64,000 bases of DNA from Nemertoderma westbladi (lineage: Eukaryota > Xenacoelomorpha > Nemertodermatida > Nemertodermatidae). The position numbers and the translations under genes were made by a program. Under the pieces are notes generated by a model, which worked only from the letters and a program-made list of their open reading frames with translations, did no database searches and was not told where the DNA came from. The DNA is taken from contig JAUCBJ010009097.1 of assembly GCA_032718475.1 (NCBI GenBank), positions 1 through 64,000 on the forward strand, given 5' to 3'. This document shows, piece by piece, positions 52,613 through 64,000 of this stretch. Each line of letters opens with the position of its first letter. Positions within the stretch are counted from its first letter, which is position 1.

Positions 52613-53840
52613 GGTACATACTAAAATATAAAACGACCTGAAACGATCTGAGACGAGCTGAAACTACCTGAAACGGGCTGAAATGAAACGACCACGAAAC
52701 GAGCTGAATCGACCTGAAACGACCACATAAAAACAACCTAGACTGTGCTAAACCATGGTAAACTTTGTTCACGACCATGCAACGACCTGAAACGAGCTGA
52801 AACTACCACGGAAAATGGCCTTTACTGTGCTAAACCCTCATGATAAGCTTATATTACAACCTGAAACGACCATGAAATATCCTGAAACAGCATAATTGTC
52901 TAGTATGCTCCTAGCCCTAGGCAGGCAGTACCGGTGCAGTACTCATACCGTCACGGCAGCACTGTCATTCTGCTGTACTGGTGTTTGGTGTTTTGTAGGT
53001 CCACTTCCCACTGCTGTACGGCTTCCTTCCTACACAAGCGGGTTCATGGAGTACAGAGATTTAATTGCAGAATGGACTTACAGGATTCCTATACTGTTAG
53101 TATAAGAGTCACTAAAACTAACTCGGCAACTCCAAACCATAGACAAAAAATGTCTCAAACCCTAATCCCAAAGCGAAAGTAAACTAAACTTCAGGGAAAC
53201 CTCAGGAACTTTCTATAAAAAAATATAATAAATTAATTTTGTTGTGGATAATATTAAATAAATGAATTGTTGTGGGGGGGGGGGGGGGGGGGGGGGTGAC
53301 TGCGAATTAAATATATAATAATGTATTAGAACAGCAGTGATAATGATCTCCATAGAGAAAAATTTCCCAATAGGGTAGGTTGAAATAACTATGCGTAGGT
53401 GCTACCCATAAACATGCAGTAAGACTGGCCCTACCGGTAAGTGACAGTAGTGGTAGTGGACGTTACAAACTACGCGTAGCTACGCGTAGGTCGAAAATAT
53501 TTACCCCATCACATCGTCGACTGGCTGTCCTACCTGTCAGGCTGTGCGTGGCATATGAAGATATCAAGTATCTAAGTTCATGGTTTTAGCACAGTTTATG
53601 TCGTTTTTTTATGGTCGTTTCAGCTCGTTTTAGGTCGTTTCTTGGTCGCTTCAGGTATCGTGATATAAGTTTACCATGATCGTTTCTAGCACATTCTAGT
53701 TTGTTTTTGTGGTAGTTTCATGTCGTTTCCTGGTCGTTTAGCCCATTTCGTTTAGCCCATTTCGTTTAGCCCTTTTCGGGTCGTTTCAGGTCGATTCAGG
53801 TCGTTTAAAGGTCGTTTTCTATTTTAGTATGTCCAGTATC
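52613..53840. mobile_element. Foldback (MULE-like) element with minisatellite arms, 1228 bp
   Basis: Flanked by the perfect 9-bp duplication TATCAATAC (52604-52612 and 53841-53849). Arms of about 270 bp are inverted: the left starts 'ggtacatactaaaata', the right ends 'tattttagtatgtcc'. Each is an array of 10-bp units of the type 'ctgaaacgac', interrupted by a shared 'gtgctaaa…catggtaaac' block. The core (about 52890-53580) has a G run (53275-53296) and no transposase. A 9-bp duplication with long arms is the pattern of Mutator-like foldback elements; the assignment is inferred. Confidence 0.8.
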
Positions 53841-53849
53841 TATCAATAC

Positions 53850-54416
53850 CCTGTCATTGTTATGGAGTTTCTCTTCCGAGGATTTAGGTTTATTCATTGC
53901 CATGCCGTGGCTGTCGGCATTCCCGCATTGGCTGTGTTGATATGAATAATTATTTAGTTATTTACACTTATTTGTATATTTATACTGTAAATAAATTATT
54001 GTTGAGTTTAATTTTTTAGAACTTTTAGGACAGATTATATGTAATTTTCCCCATGTCTTAATCTTCTATTACATTGACAAATTGACCAATTTAATTAAAT
54101 TTTACAAGTTGAATAATCTGCCTCACTATTTTGATTTGACAATTATGTTTAACTATTTTAATTTATTAACACTCTGCACATTATGTTTGCACGTTATCTT
54201 ATTAATATTTCTATAATTAAATAGCTAATATGTTATTTGCTAATATAGGTTGGTCGGGCCGCTTAACCGTGCCACTACTACTACTACTATGTATATTAGG
54301 TATTATTATACATAATATTCGGTCTAAGTCCTGCATTATATAATGATAATGATTGTCTTTAATATAATAATAATAATAATAATAATGAATGGGAGAATCT
54401 GTTATGCTCGTTAGGC
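53850..54416. other. AT-rich non-coding stretch with (AAT)n
   Basis: An (aat)n microsatellite lies at about 54364-54386. No gene recognised. Confidence 0.5.
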
Positions 54417-54541
54417 CAAGGAATGCCTGTTCACCACCATGGGTGATCTTCCACAGTAAAACCTTCCACTCTGTTTAGTAAAGGAATGCCTGTTCACAAC
54501 CATGGCTGATCTTCCACAGTAAACCCTTCTACTCTGTTTCC
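54417..54541. repeat. 62-bp tandem duplication
   Basis: Two units share 'ggaatgcctgttcac', 'gatcttccacagtaaa' and 'actctgttt', with a few substitutions. Confidence 0.9.
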
Positions 54542-54689
54542 AAATTTGCCTTGGTTCTCATTTATCGACCAGACAAGTATGAAAGCCAGGGTTAAGTAAG
54601 CTGCAGTATAAAGAAAAGTTGTAATAATAATGGTGGTTACGTGATGAGGACCTCTCGGCACTTACAGATTCTGTGACCTGTCCAGTGTA

Positions 54690-54870
54690 CACGTCCAGGG
54701 TGCATTTCTTCATTATCGAGTGTGCGTATAGATAAACTCTTTCTGTAGCGGCTGCATTTGTGGAAGCAGTATAGCGTTCACAGTGATCTGTTGCCTCAGA
54801 TGCAAGAGCCTTATTAACCTGTTGCTCAGCTGCAATGTCAAGCTGGATCTCACACTGGGTTGTTGCATCA
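54690..54870 (-). mobile_element. RTE LINE fragment (N-terminal linker)
   Basis: The minus strand encodes 'ASEATDHCERYTAST', corresponding to 'ASEAADHCEGYTAFT' of the RTE ORF. It is a diverged fragment with no ends visible. Confidence 0.75.
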
Positions 54871-56930
54871 GAGCGGATCAATCATATCATGACAAGGAAG
54901 AATTCTTAGTCCTGTTAGCACGGAGACTAACCCTGTTGAAAATTCATAGTACATTTCCTAAGATTTGCAAGTTCCTTGCTATCAGTTTATTACACTTGTC
55001 AAAATATGTTTAGTAACAAAAATTTGGTAAACTTAATAGAGCATGTAAGTTATTTCTTTAGTTTTAATAAATATTGCAAGTGTTACTTTGCTCACTTATA
55101 TTTTGCAGGTACTTGCCATGTCCCTGCAAAGTATTGCATATATGCAGATATAGGCTTACTGCAGTACTGTTAGTTGTTGGGCGAGCTTGTACTTGCCTGA
55201 GTATAGGCATAACAATGTCACCACTGTATTACATACAACAGTTCAGTAGTTTCAGTGGGGCCTGCCAGTTGTCAGGTCTGAATGCAGCTATCCCAGGTAG
55301 CACATGACATCCACGAAAGAAATTAAACGTTCATATTGGTACTTTTTTCCTGCGATTCTGAACATCTATGAAATATTGTTTAATATAGGTAAAAAATGCT
55401 GACGTTGTTAGTAATATATCAAATTGGGACATTGACATTAGGTAATTTAACGTCCTAATGGATCGAAATTGAATATGAACCAAAACAAACTAATATTTAG
55501 CATTCCTATTACATTATTCAGTTTTGCGTTCTTTTTTGGTGATTTAATGAGTGATTCCTCTGATTACCAAAGCTGCTATGTTAGAAAGCAATAAGAAAAG
55601 AAAATAATGAAGAAAGAAAGCCGAAAAATGTTGTTTTGTTTATACCAAATACTATTAAATTTTGTTGAGATAAAGCATATATATGGGCGTTGGAATGTTC
55701 AAGCTATTAATATCGCAAGATAAATATTTTTAATCGCAAACCATTATTTTTTAATTGTGCAGTTTTCTTATGCTTCAATTGCTTTTGTGTATTATTTACA
55801 TTTTTGAATAAATATAAAATGACAAATGACCTATTACAAGGTCTTAAAGTTAATACATTGTCGTAGATTTATCAATATGAATATTCTATTTTGTCTGAAA
55901 ATAAGATAAATTATATTAATCTAACTAATCGAATACGAATATATGGGTCATCACCAAAATATATCAAGGATACTCTCATATCACTATGGATTAAATATTT
56001 TCATATATACTCTGCTGTTTCTTGTTCTAAATGTATAGGGTATTGTAGGTGTAGGCCTGTAGATTGTAGGGTGTAGGGATTGGATAAGGTACCCCCCCCC
56101 CCCCCCCCCACCCCCCTCCCATCTACACAGAACATGCACACACCTGCACAGTGCAGTGATTGGTCAGTCTCACGTTTGAGTTTTATATTATAATTTGCAT
56201 TGATAAATTTATAATTACTTTCTATTTACATGACATACTGTTTAAAATTACCAAGTGCCTAATTAAAACTTTACATTCATAGAAAGATTTGGCTTATTAA
56301 GTGATATACTTTACATATCTTGGCAAGTACTTGTTAAGAAGATAGCAAGTAGACTTTACAAGTACTTAGTATGTGTAACAGGGATTTTCAACAGGGAAGT
56401 CTTCTAATTTTTTCGTCGACAGGAGCCTGAGTTGCTTTTAATTGGACTTTGTAAAAGCCTTTGCTGAATTGCCCCGTTATTTTTATTATCTTTTACATTA
56501 AAATACTCTGTAGTTGATTTAATAAGTGTAAGAGACCGTATTATTGCTGTATCGGTGTTTTTAGAGGATCTAAGACCTATTTCCTCCGTATGTGTACTGT
56601 GAAAGGCATATTTTATGATTCTATGGCAATTCGTGACGCAAAGGGGTGATAGCTACTCTTGAACAGTAGTTACTATGACTACGGTTAACAGCTGACATTC
56701 ATACGTGTTGATTTCCTTTGTTCTACGGCGTCTCTCAGTTCAGTCAGCCAATTAGAGCGTTTTGTGGCTCCTTGTACAGAAAATTTCCGAGAAATGACGC
56801 AATGCCTATGTGCAGTGTTTACATTCAGTCCTGAGCCACAGAAAGAACGGCTTGGAAGTATTTTGTGCTTTACTGTTTTTAGTCTTACACTAGTAGGTTT
56901 AATTATAAAGGGCATATATCCTTTAACTTG
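54871..56930. other. Long non-coding stretch
   Basis: No supported gene. A C run lies at 56092-56110. Several small ORFs have no family features. The A2 element homology begins only near 56930. Confidence 0.5.
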
Positions 56931-56939
56931 AATATCTCT

Positions 56940-58450
56940 GCGGCGTTCACGCAGTTTCCCGAGGCCAGCAAGAGTCCTTTTCTCTTTGGGGCGAGCCACT
57001 TTACTAGAAAGGCTATAACTCCTGGGTAAAGGATGCAATACAATTGCATTAGAAGGTTTGGGTTTATGGTCGGTGTCTCGTCCATTTCGATATGCTTCTC
57101 CTCGAGCTGATTTTCCTCCGCTTGTCATGGGATACGTTCGTTTCGTCCAAAACTCTCGCAGAGAATAGGGTTTTCTAAGCTTGATATCTTCTTAGAGATT
57201 CGAGATTTCCCAATCGAACTGAGATAAGGCCAATTCGTTTATCGATTGGACTTACTGTTATAACTTACGTTTATCTGAACAAACGCAGGTTTCTTTTTTG
57301 ATCTTTATAGAATAGCGTTTAACTCGTTTCGTACAACGCTCTCCTTCACCTTGATGAAGGGTTGTATCGCGTTAAACGGGGACGACCATACGGTTGGATA
57401 GTGATATTAGGTGTCCGCGTCACAATCCGGCTAGGTAAGATGGGCGGCTAGCTAGAAATCACTGTCGGAGTGTTACCGATTAATTGTTAGGGTAGCACTA
57501 GATCTTTGAACAGTGAATACAGTCCGCGAGGATCCGCGACACCACCAGGATCGCAGGTCTGAGGTCCAACTAAGGAATGAGGAGGTTTGACCGAGTATTC
57601 CGGGACTCTGATCGTAGGTTTACTCCAGGATCGTTCGAGCCGAGTGAGCATAGGTGATACGTCAAACAAGTTTCGCTCGAAACTCCAGTAAATATAACGA
57701 GCACAACTGTGTTTAACACAACGTTTCCGTGGATGTTTATGTCTTTCCGTTTATTGGCTGGGTCTAGGGCATTTATCGTAATAATACCAAAGACGCACGT
57801 CTTGAAGGGGAAACGCGGGTGATCGCTCTCCAGTTTTACAATATTCCTCCATCTGTTCGAAGCTATCTGGAACGACAGGTAGCGGTCGATCGGCGGTAAG
57901 ATACATCATCGTAAAATAGAGCCGTTTGAGTTCCATCATAGGGTCTGGATGTATACCTTGAGGATATCGAGTTTCGAGGTTTTGTTGACTGGCAATATTG
58001 AGATAGGTCTCTCTTAGGAATTCTAGATAGTCGTTGAAGTCGCGACGTTTATCAGGTTCTTCAACGTCTTCCCTCTCGAGTCTGTTTCGAATAGAGTTCT
58101 CGTGTTCTATTCTCGATTTATCGTTTCGACTCCGCTGGGTATGATATTTAAATAAAACCATTTCCCTTTCGGTGTCTATATCGTCGGTGTCGTGTAAATC
58201 AATAGGATGACCAGTAGTCAAGAAGTCCATATACGTACCATTACGATGCGTATAGCGAGCGGTGAATTTTCCATAGTCCAATTCACGCGTAAGTTACTTC
58301 CAGGAAATCGTAGGTTCGATATAACGACCATCATCCTCCGTAGTAGTTGGACTAGTATCACCGCGTATCAAGCTATCAACAAACGCTTGAAAGTAGAGTA
58401 TATCGCTCCCTGATACCAAGACCATCTTCTATCAACTCCGTCATATCTGC
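56940..58450 (-). pseudogene. Broken third ORF of the A family (copy A2)
   Basis: The longest open piece (58281-57751, 176 aa) covers the 'FTARYTHRNGTYMDFLTTGH' block and extends past the A1 stop through 'DYLEFLRETYLNIASQQ' to 'DVRLWYYYDKCPRPSQ'. Further pieces lie at 57669-57487 ('SLVGPQTCDPGG…SLFKDLVLP') and about 57128-56940 (basic, 'GGKSARGEAYRNGRDTDHKP'). The N-terminus is shifted out of frame near 58400. Function unknown. No envelope features, zinc motif or polymerase motif seen. Confidence 0.65.
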
Positions 58451-60099
58451 TATATATGAGTTTATTAATATTATAATGAGTTTATATTTAGGCTAGCGAG
58501 CGTCGCTGCCTACCCCAATCAGCCCCCGGACAGTGCGAGATCCTCAGCGCCGATGTGTCGTCGCCGCTGTACTTTCGCCAACGACGTAGCCGCACAACGA
58601 CAACGACAACCGGCACAAGTCACTCGACTGTCCGTCCCAAAGGCTTAGATACACCTCAGGTTCTTACTGGAGAGTTAGGGTTACTTTCACAATTGCGACT
58701 CGCTACTGTAAACACACCTTAGTAGTAACATTCGCCTATAAACTCACAAATACCACACACACAACTTGTCACAAATTACACACACTCGGGTCACTTGTCC
58801 GTTAGTCAGTGCCTTCCAGAATGTCACGTTATTATCATGTATCCTTGGATACTAGCAGTGCGCTATTTATTCCCTATGCTATTCAATGGGACAAGCTTTC
58901 TATTGTTCTTTTAACTCAATTCTAATTCTAGCGTGGTTGTTGCTATGGTGACATTATGCAAAGCTAGCGGTAGAATTAGGGTAATTCCAATGCATACAGA
59001 TCTGGGATGTTATTTAATAGTAATTCTTTAATGGTCAATGTCCTGTTTTATACATGGCTTTATGAATTTTATCGGCTATTGACTATGTTTGGGAGACTTT
59101 CGCACACTCATACGCATAAGAAGATAAATCTCCGCTCCCTTGATCTATTAATTAATGGAATTTTGGGAATGTTATAAATTGCGTAAAAATGGCAATTTAT
59201 TAAATTCATTAAAAGGCATGAATTTAAATTTATTCCCTGAAATTTTATTATTTGATAATTAAATTGACATGTTTTGATTCTAGAACATGTCTGGGGACAC
59301 AAGATCCTTAATTCTATGAAAATTGTCTTTTTAAGAATATCGGTAAATGCTACGATGTCTTAATTGACTAGAATTGTTAAAGGATCTGAATTTTACAGAT
59401 TTTGATTTATTAGATTTGCAAATATTAAATAATTAATATTTGAGATGGGCACCGATTTATTCCAGAACTTGTCTGGGGACGTTAACCACTGATTCTAGAA
59501 TTTTGTCTTTCAAGTATATCGGTGGGTGCCGCGATATCTTAATCGACTAGAATTACAGATGGTCAAAGGGTTTAACAGATTTATTTTGCGTTTCACGCTA
59601 CTGTTAGAGGGACATCACGCTACTATATGTATTATTTAATATACGGTATGAGAGCAATATCGCACGAAGCAATGTCAGTGTGAAGAGGCAAGTCGTTTCC
59701 AAGGTCTACCCAGAGCTTGGTTTAGCCGAGACACGAGGATCTGAACTTTGCATTCCTAATACTCTGCCTACCAATAATACTTGAATATAGTAGTGGCTTT
59801 ATTGTACTTTAATAAGTACGGACATTTCATCTTACTGTAGTTACGTATTTATAATATAACACGGACAGTAAGGAAAGAGAAAAATACTTGTTTCTCACCG
59901 TCACACTAAATATATATATAAGTAATTACGTACGCAATAAACACGAATATATTGCACTATTCTACTAAATAATCGCTAAATAATATTCTACTAAATTAAA
60001 TAAAACGATTATAATAAAATTACATAGTAATACATACAGAAATATAAAAATAATAAAATAATATAAAATAATAGAGTCACACACCCACTCCATATGTTG
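58451..60099. repeat. Element A2 spacer with direct repeats
   Basis: Homologous to 6500-8100. The pair of direct repeats lies at about 59270-59370 and 59455-59560. The X-box-like 'gttgctatggtgac' recurs at about 58937. Confidence 0.7.
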
Positions 60100-61578
60100 T
60101 TACGTTATGGAGTCCCTAGATGTTTGAAGGATTAGGGAGGTGGTCGTGGGAAGAGAATCTTGCCTTCCACAGTTTCCGGAGAGTCCTCCATTCCCTTCCG
60201 GTAAACACAAACGACCGACTGGGTGATTGAGTCGCTGCATCCCGAATACAATTCCAGGTTTCCTCTTCGTCCTGGAATAGTGACGATAGAAACATCGCTC
60301 TAGGTACACGACGGCCTTACAAAGCCGATTCCAGGAGCTATAGTGGTCCGTCGCTCCCTGCAGGAGAGGTGAGAGTCCCTGCGAGACGTCTGATGTTCCA
60401 GAGCTCCAATCGCTCTCTCTGATCTTCATGAAGGATCCACTCGCGGTGGGGAGGTCCAGATCCACGGCGTCGTCCCTGGCAATATGTAATACCGACAGAT
60501 CTATCCCGGGTTCAAATAACTCCGATCCACCCGTCCGGGTTTTAGGTTTGACTTTCTCCGCTCCCTTGGCTGGTCTAATCTCAGTCGGAGTAAGATGGGG
60601 AGGCCATTCATCCTCCTTACTCAGGAAGTCGGGTTCACCTAACCGGTCTGTAGTATCTGTCAGTTCTTGAGGAGTTGCTCCTCTGGAAGCGATGTCAGTT
60701 GGATTAAACTTCTTGGGGCAATATCTCCATTGATCTACATTGGAGCTAATATCGTCATTATCTGAGGAGTATGGTGTTCCCTCAGTTGGGTCGTCTCCCT
60801 CACTAGTATCATCTCCCCATTCACTCACCTGGCAGACGCGATCTTGAAGCAGTCTTTCTCTGAGCGTTCTTCGGGAAGGTCCAGTAAGGTACCAACCTAC
60901 TCTAGTTCTTACCGCATAGGTCTGAAGTGATTGCGGTTGAGCAGGTTGTTTCTCCAATGTCTCCAGCGCCTCATGCGCGTTTTGACCGATTAATATTTGT
61001 ACTCCAGGATAATCGGTGTCGAATCTAGGAATGTTAAGTTGTTGGGCATGATCATCTTCGTCCCAATTATAAGGTTCCACTTGGGTGGTAGCGAAGTTCT
61101 TTATTGCCACCATTTTGACTGACCTTATACTGTGTTCTCCTAGTTTATCCTGTGGAGTGGACAACTCACCTATATAATAGTCGGCAGCCACAGCAGATTT
61201 CCAAACCTGCATGATCCCTGACATGTTTAGCTTGGTTCGGAACTTGGGTTGTCCAGCAAAGATGTCTTCGGCTAGTTCTTTATCGATGAATGTTCCTGTG
61301 CTGCCGGAGTCCAGGAGGGCGTTCACTATATAGCTCTTCTGAGGTCCGTGGACCCGTAACTGGACTACAGGAAATTCTCGGATTCCTACATTTGAAGTTG
61401 GCGCTTTCCAAAATTGTTGTTGATCTGAAGTAGTTAGGGTGAGGTCGCTGTCTGTGTCTTTCTCATACATGAGTGCTTGATACACTGCGGTGGTGTTTAT
61501 TAAGTAACAGGATTCGTTTTCGTCGGAGAACTCGTCCGTATAGAATCCTTCCATCTCAGATTGATCAGTGTCGTTCAC
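60100..61578 (-). CDS. A2 protease plus RNase H/integrase-tail fusion (492 aa)
   Basis: A DUF1758-like protease with LDSGS at about residue 91-95 is joined in frame, after '…DNDDISSNVDQW', to the C-terminal RNase H block 'NPTDIASRGATPQEL'. After a further ~150 residues that include pre-integrase sequence ('NRLCKAVVYLERCF'), a second in-frame junction leads to the integrase tail 'GRLCLPEGN'. RT and the integrase core are absent, yet the reading frame survives both junctions. It is separated from the upstream gag by a single stop at 61588, where A1 has a Gln codon (CAA to TAA). Confidence 0.85.
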   Translation of the reverse strand: MNDTDQSEMEGFYTDEFSDENESCYLINTTAVYQALMYEKDTDSDLTLTTSDQQQFWKAPTSNVGIREFPVVQLRVHGPQKSYIVNALLDSGSTGTFIDKELAEDIFAGQPKFRTKLNMSGIMQVWKSAVAADYYIGELSTPQDKLGEHSIRSVKMVAIKNFATTQVEPYNWDEDDHAQQLNIPRFDTDYPGVQILIGQNAHEALETLEKQPAQPQSLQTYAVRTRVGWYLTGPSRRTLRERLLQDRVCQVSEWGDDTSEGDDPTEGTPYSSDNDDISSNVDQWRYCPKKFNPTDIASRGATPQELTDTTDRLGEPDFLSKEDEWPPHLTPTEIRPAKGAEKVKPKTRTGGSELFEPGIDLSVLHIARDDAVDLDLPTASGSFMKIRESDWSSGTSDVSQGLSPLLQGATDHYSSWNRLCKAVVYLERCFYRHYSRTKRKPGIVFGMQRLNHPVGRLCLPEGNGGLSGNCGRQDSLPTTTSLILQTSRDSIT

Positions 61579-61587
61579 ATCACTGAA

Positions 61588-64000
61588 TTAGACATGTAGT
61601 TCGGAATCACTCATCTGACTCGGACTATTTCGCTCGAATTCAGTGTGCAACAAGATATGATGTTTCGCACCGCACTTTGCATACCTTGCGTCGGAGTAAC
61701 AGGTTCGCCGTTGGTGTCCTCGTCTGAGGCAATTATAACACAACCGCTTATCCCACATTACTTCACGTCTGTCCTTTAGTGATTTCCTCAGGAATTCATC
61801 ACACGCACTTAAACGGTGGGGCCCATCGCACAGCACACATTTGGGCTTGATGTTACTTACTTTAACATGTGCTGTGTGGTGCACGTTCGTTCTTTCCTCG
61901 GGCTTTCTCACCTGAATTCTCTTGGGAGACGTAGGAGGAGTTTTTCTTACCTGTTCTCTCCTGTCATTGGTTCGAGACTTGAATTTACTTACCTGGTCTT
62001 TAGGCGCTGTGTTGTCATAGTAAGATCTTGCAGTGTCTTTCCCGCTGTCTTCCTCTTGAGAAGCCTGGCTTTCGCCATCGTCTGTATAACACACTGGTAT
62101 TACCTTTCTCCTAGAAACGGGTTTCTCACTTACCTTATTTTCCGGTGTCTTCTCTCTGAACTGTTTTAGGAGCTGTAATTTCACCTCGCCATCCAAGAAT
62201 GACATGAGATCAGCCATGGTAGGGTCTCTTCGTTGTTGTTCCATCATATATAACACTGTCTTGTCCCAGCGTGTACCTACTCCGCCCTTGGGCAAATTAG
62301 ATGCTAAGGCTCCTACAACCATAGAATTCTGGTATTCATGAGACTTATCTAACCAATCTAGTTGTCTACAGATCTCCTGAATCTCGTCGGAAAACTCTAT
62401 AATCCCGCTGCTAAGAAACTTTCGGGGCGCCATTAATTTAGCATATAAATACCTAGCTATGTTAGTCCTATTACCATACCTGATGTTCAGTGTATCCCAA
62501 ACTTGTCTTAATCCGTCTGGATGTCCAATAAACTTTAACGCCATTGACTTGGGAGGTCCTTCCAAGCATTCGATGAGGTATCTGAGTTTCTCTCCGTTAG
62601 ATAGCACAGAATTCTGTATGTTATCTTTGTAATATTCATTAAAAGGTAACCATTTCATCTCATCTCCATTGAACTTGACGATCTCTCCCACCTTTACCGC
62701 TTGCCGGGCTTCGGTTCTAGCCATTTGACGCGTAAAACTTTCTTGGGCCATCGTGTTGTTTAATATCGAGTTATCGGTATATAAATTTCTCGGATTATGA
62801 TCCGGTCTATAGGGAATATCATTATCAACAGGTCTATAATTACCCTTAATAGGGTTCACTATAGGAGTTTCTACTTCGCTAGCAGTATAGATGCGTGTAG
62901 GCTCCACACCTTGCGCATGAGATACTTCAGACCTAACAGGTTGACACATTGTTACAGGGGGTGGTGGTATACCCTTTTGTAAATTTACTAACTTATCGCG
63001 TTCTAGCGCGATACTTTGCTGCACTTCTTGCAACTCTAGCCTACTTTCCCTTACGGTTCCCTTTAACTGTTGAACAGTCCCTTCTAACTCTCGGACCTGT
63101 TGGGAGGAGCGTATTCGATTCTCCTCCATCTTTCCAAGGAGAATGTCCATCCCCCGCCGTCTCTCGTCCACCCAATCAACCGCCGAAATGGGATCCGCCA
63201 ACGTTATAGCGGGCGGACGAGGGACAACGGGCGACAAATCATGAATATTTCGCTCGGAGTCCAGGGCATGAACTGTCTCATGGGCTGTTCTGCTGGGCAC
63301 AGGTAGCTTAGTGCTGTGCAACGGGAATTGAGAGGTAGGTTCAGGGAGTACAGGTGTCTCTACGACCGAAAGGGTGGCTTCGGGAACAGGCCTAACTATT
63401 TCCGGCTCATCTACTATAGTAGGGAGTCTCTCTATTGTAATTATTTGGTCCGTGGGTTCTGTACTACCTAAGTTGTTATTTAGTTGCCTTCTAACAGCTG
63501 GAGGCAAATCAGGCAATTTCTGACGGTGGGATGTTCTTTTACGTCTGCTTAGGCGAGATCGATTTCCTCCGCCTTCAGTGTCGGTGGTATCGCCTTCCTC
63601 AGATGATGTATAACCCTGTCTTTTGGGAGTAGATCGATTCATCATCTGCATATTACTAGCTGTTAACTGTTTATTAAAGTTGTCTTGTTTCTCTTGAAGA
63701 TTTTCCAACTCTAGTTGGGTTGTCTCTTCAGATGCCTTTCGTTCTGCTTCTGCCACTGCTATTTTTCTTTCCGCTTCGGCCGCCTTTCTTTCGGCTTCTA
63801 CTGCTGCAGCTGCCACCTTTCTTTCCGCTTCAGCCGCCTTTCTTTCGGCTTCTACCGCCTTTCTTTCGGCTTCTACTGCTGCAGCTGCCGCTTTTGCCTC
63901 TGCCGCTGCCGCTTTTGCCTCTGCCGCTGCCGCTTTTGCCTCTGCCGCTGCCTCGGCCGCTTTCTTTCTATCTTCTATACGTTTTTTCCTTACTTGTTCT
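61588..64000 (-). CDS. A2 Gag, N-terminally cut by the window end
   Basis: Same architecture as the A1 Gag ORFs but continuous where A1 has TAG-ATG. The Ala/Glu/Arg/Lys coiled coil (from 64000 to about 63710) has different repeat numbers from A1. DUF1759-like Gag follows, then a CCHC knuckle ('CYNCLRRGHQRRTC', about 61700-61740). The frame is open to the window edge, so the true start lies outside. Its 3' end is the nonsense change that separates it from the protease ORF. Confidence 0.85.
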   Translation of the reverse strand, partial: EQVRKKRIEDRKKAAEAAAEAKAAAAEAKAAAAEAKAAAAAVEAERKAVEAERKAAEAERKVAAAAVEAERKAAEAERKIAVAEAERKASEETTQLELENLQEKQDNFNKQLTASNMQMMNRSTPKRQGYTSSEEGDTTDTEGGGNRSRLSRRKRTSHRQKLPDLPPAVRRQLNNNLGSTEPTDQIITIERLPTIVDEPEIVRPVPEATLSVVETPVLPEPTSQFPLHSTKLPVPSRTAHETVHALDSERNIHDLSPVVPRPPAITLADPISAVDWVDERRRGMDILLGKMEENRIRSSQQVRELEGTVQQLKGTVRESRLELQEVQQSIALERDKLVNLQKGIPPPPVTMCQPVRSEVSHAQGVEPTRIYTASEVETPIVNPIKGNYRPVDNDIPYRPDHNPRNLYTDNSILNNTMAQESFTRQMARTEARQAVKVGEIVKFNGDEMKWLPFNEYYKDNIQNSVLSNGEKLRYLIECLEGPPKSMALKFIGHPDGLRQVWDTLNIRYGNRTNIARYLYAKLMAPRKFLSSGIIEFSDEIQEICRQLDWLDKSHEYQNSMVVGALASNLPKGGVGTRWDKTVLYMMEQQRRDPTMADLMSFLDGEVKLQLLKQFREKTPENKVSEKPVSRRKVIPVCYTDDGESQASQEEDSGKDTARSYYDNTAPKDQVSKFKSRTNDRREQVRKTPPTSPKRIQVRKPEERTNVHHTAHVKVSNIKPKCVLCDGPHRLSACDEFLRKSLKDRREVMWDKRLCYNCLRRGHQRRTCYSDARYAKCGAKHHILLHTEFERNSPSQMSDSELHV

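Larger units (their letters stand above)
56930..64000 (-). mobile_element. BEL/Pao element A2, partial, same family as A1
   Basis: It follows A1 (about 4980-12000) throughout: gag, protease, RNase H remnant, spacer with direct repeats and third ORF, all on the minus strand. It runs off the window at 64000 inside gag. No 3' LTR is present at the left end; homology stops inside the third ORF's basic tail near 56940, so this end is truncated or rearranged. Confidence 0.9.

Noticed and set aside
54871-56930. Host exons among small ORFs
   Set aside because: No ORF shows domain motifs or a clear coding composition, and splice signals alone are not sufficient evidence.

Overview
The window looks like a repeat-dense, intron-bearing-type metazoan genome segment, most likely from an invertebrate. 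The evidence is two families of BEL/Pao LTR retrotransposons, an RTE-like LINE present in at least seven copies or fragments, a second two-ORF LINE, a decayed Ty3/Gypsy element, and several terminal-inverted-repeat elements. I see no bacterial operon structure, rRNA, convincing tRNA or CRISPR array, and no clear host gene. The species cannot be named from this sequence.

Layout. 1-3.7 kb: old repeats, a truncated LTR (826-~1690), a small zinc-finger-like ORF (475-780, minus), a series of six short hairpins (2310-3611) and a G/C minisatellite. 3741-18476: BEL/Pao element A1 on the minus strand, with two 1.16-kb LTRs and a perfect 5-bp target duplication (AAAGG). It keeps Gag and protease but has lost RT and integrase. 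A 5'-truncated RTE LINE (13128-15403) sits in its leader. 18.5-21.3 kb: simple repeats and RTE fragments. 21347-35439: BEL/Pao element B on the plus strand, 14.1 kb, with near-identical 1.61-kb LTRs, a 5-bp duplication (ATATA) and intact ORFs. Its order is a 63-aa ORF, coiled-coil ORF1, a 1788-aa Gag-protease-RT-RNase H-integrase polyprotein, a tandem-repeat spacer, then an 866-aa extra ORF with two CCHC knuckles and a possible DEDDy-exonuclease-like domain. 36.7-38.9 kb: a solo LTR of the A family inside an RTE fragment, and another RTE copy with target duplications. 39.4-46.0 kb: a Gypsy remnant split by a two-ORF LINE (40667-44494, minus). 46.4-56.9 kb: mostly non-coding sequence with three inverted-repeat elements, one of them a 1.2-kb foldback with minisatellite arms and a 9-bp duplication. 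56.9 kb to the end: a second A-family copy (A2, minus) that runs off the window and carries the same RT deletion as A1.

How the parts relate. Element B looks autonomous and recent: LTRs differ at about eight positions by eye and all catalytic motifs are present. The A family looks non-autonomous but recently mobile. Its LTRs are >99% alike, yet both copies share the same RT/RNase H deletion junction, so it must have been moved in trans. Both families carry an extra ORF downstream of pol, separated from it by a repeat-bearing spacer. The most unusual signals are element B's third ORF, a 24-bp motif shared word for word between its LTRs and two of its ORFs, and a hairpin unit repeated six times per LTR. 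All boundaries, percentages and domain calls here were made by eye.
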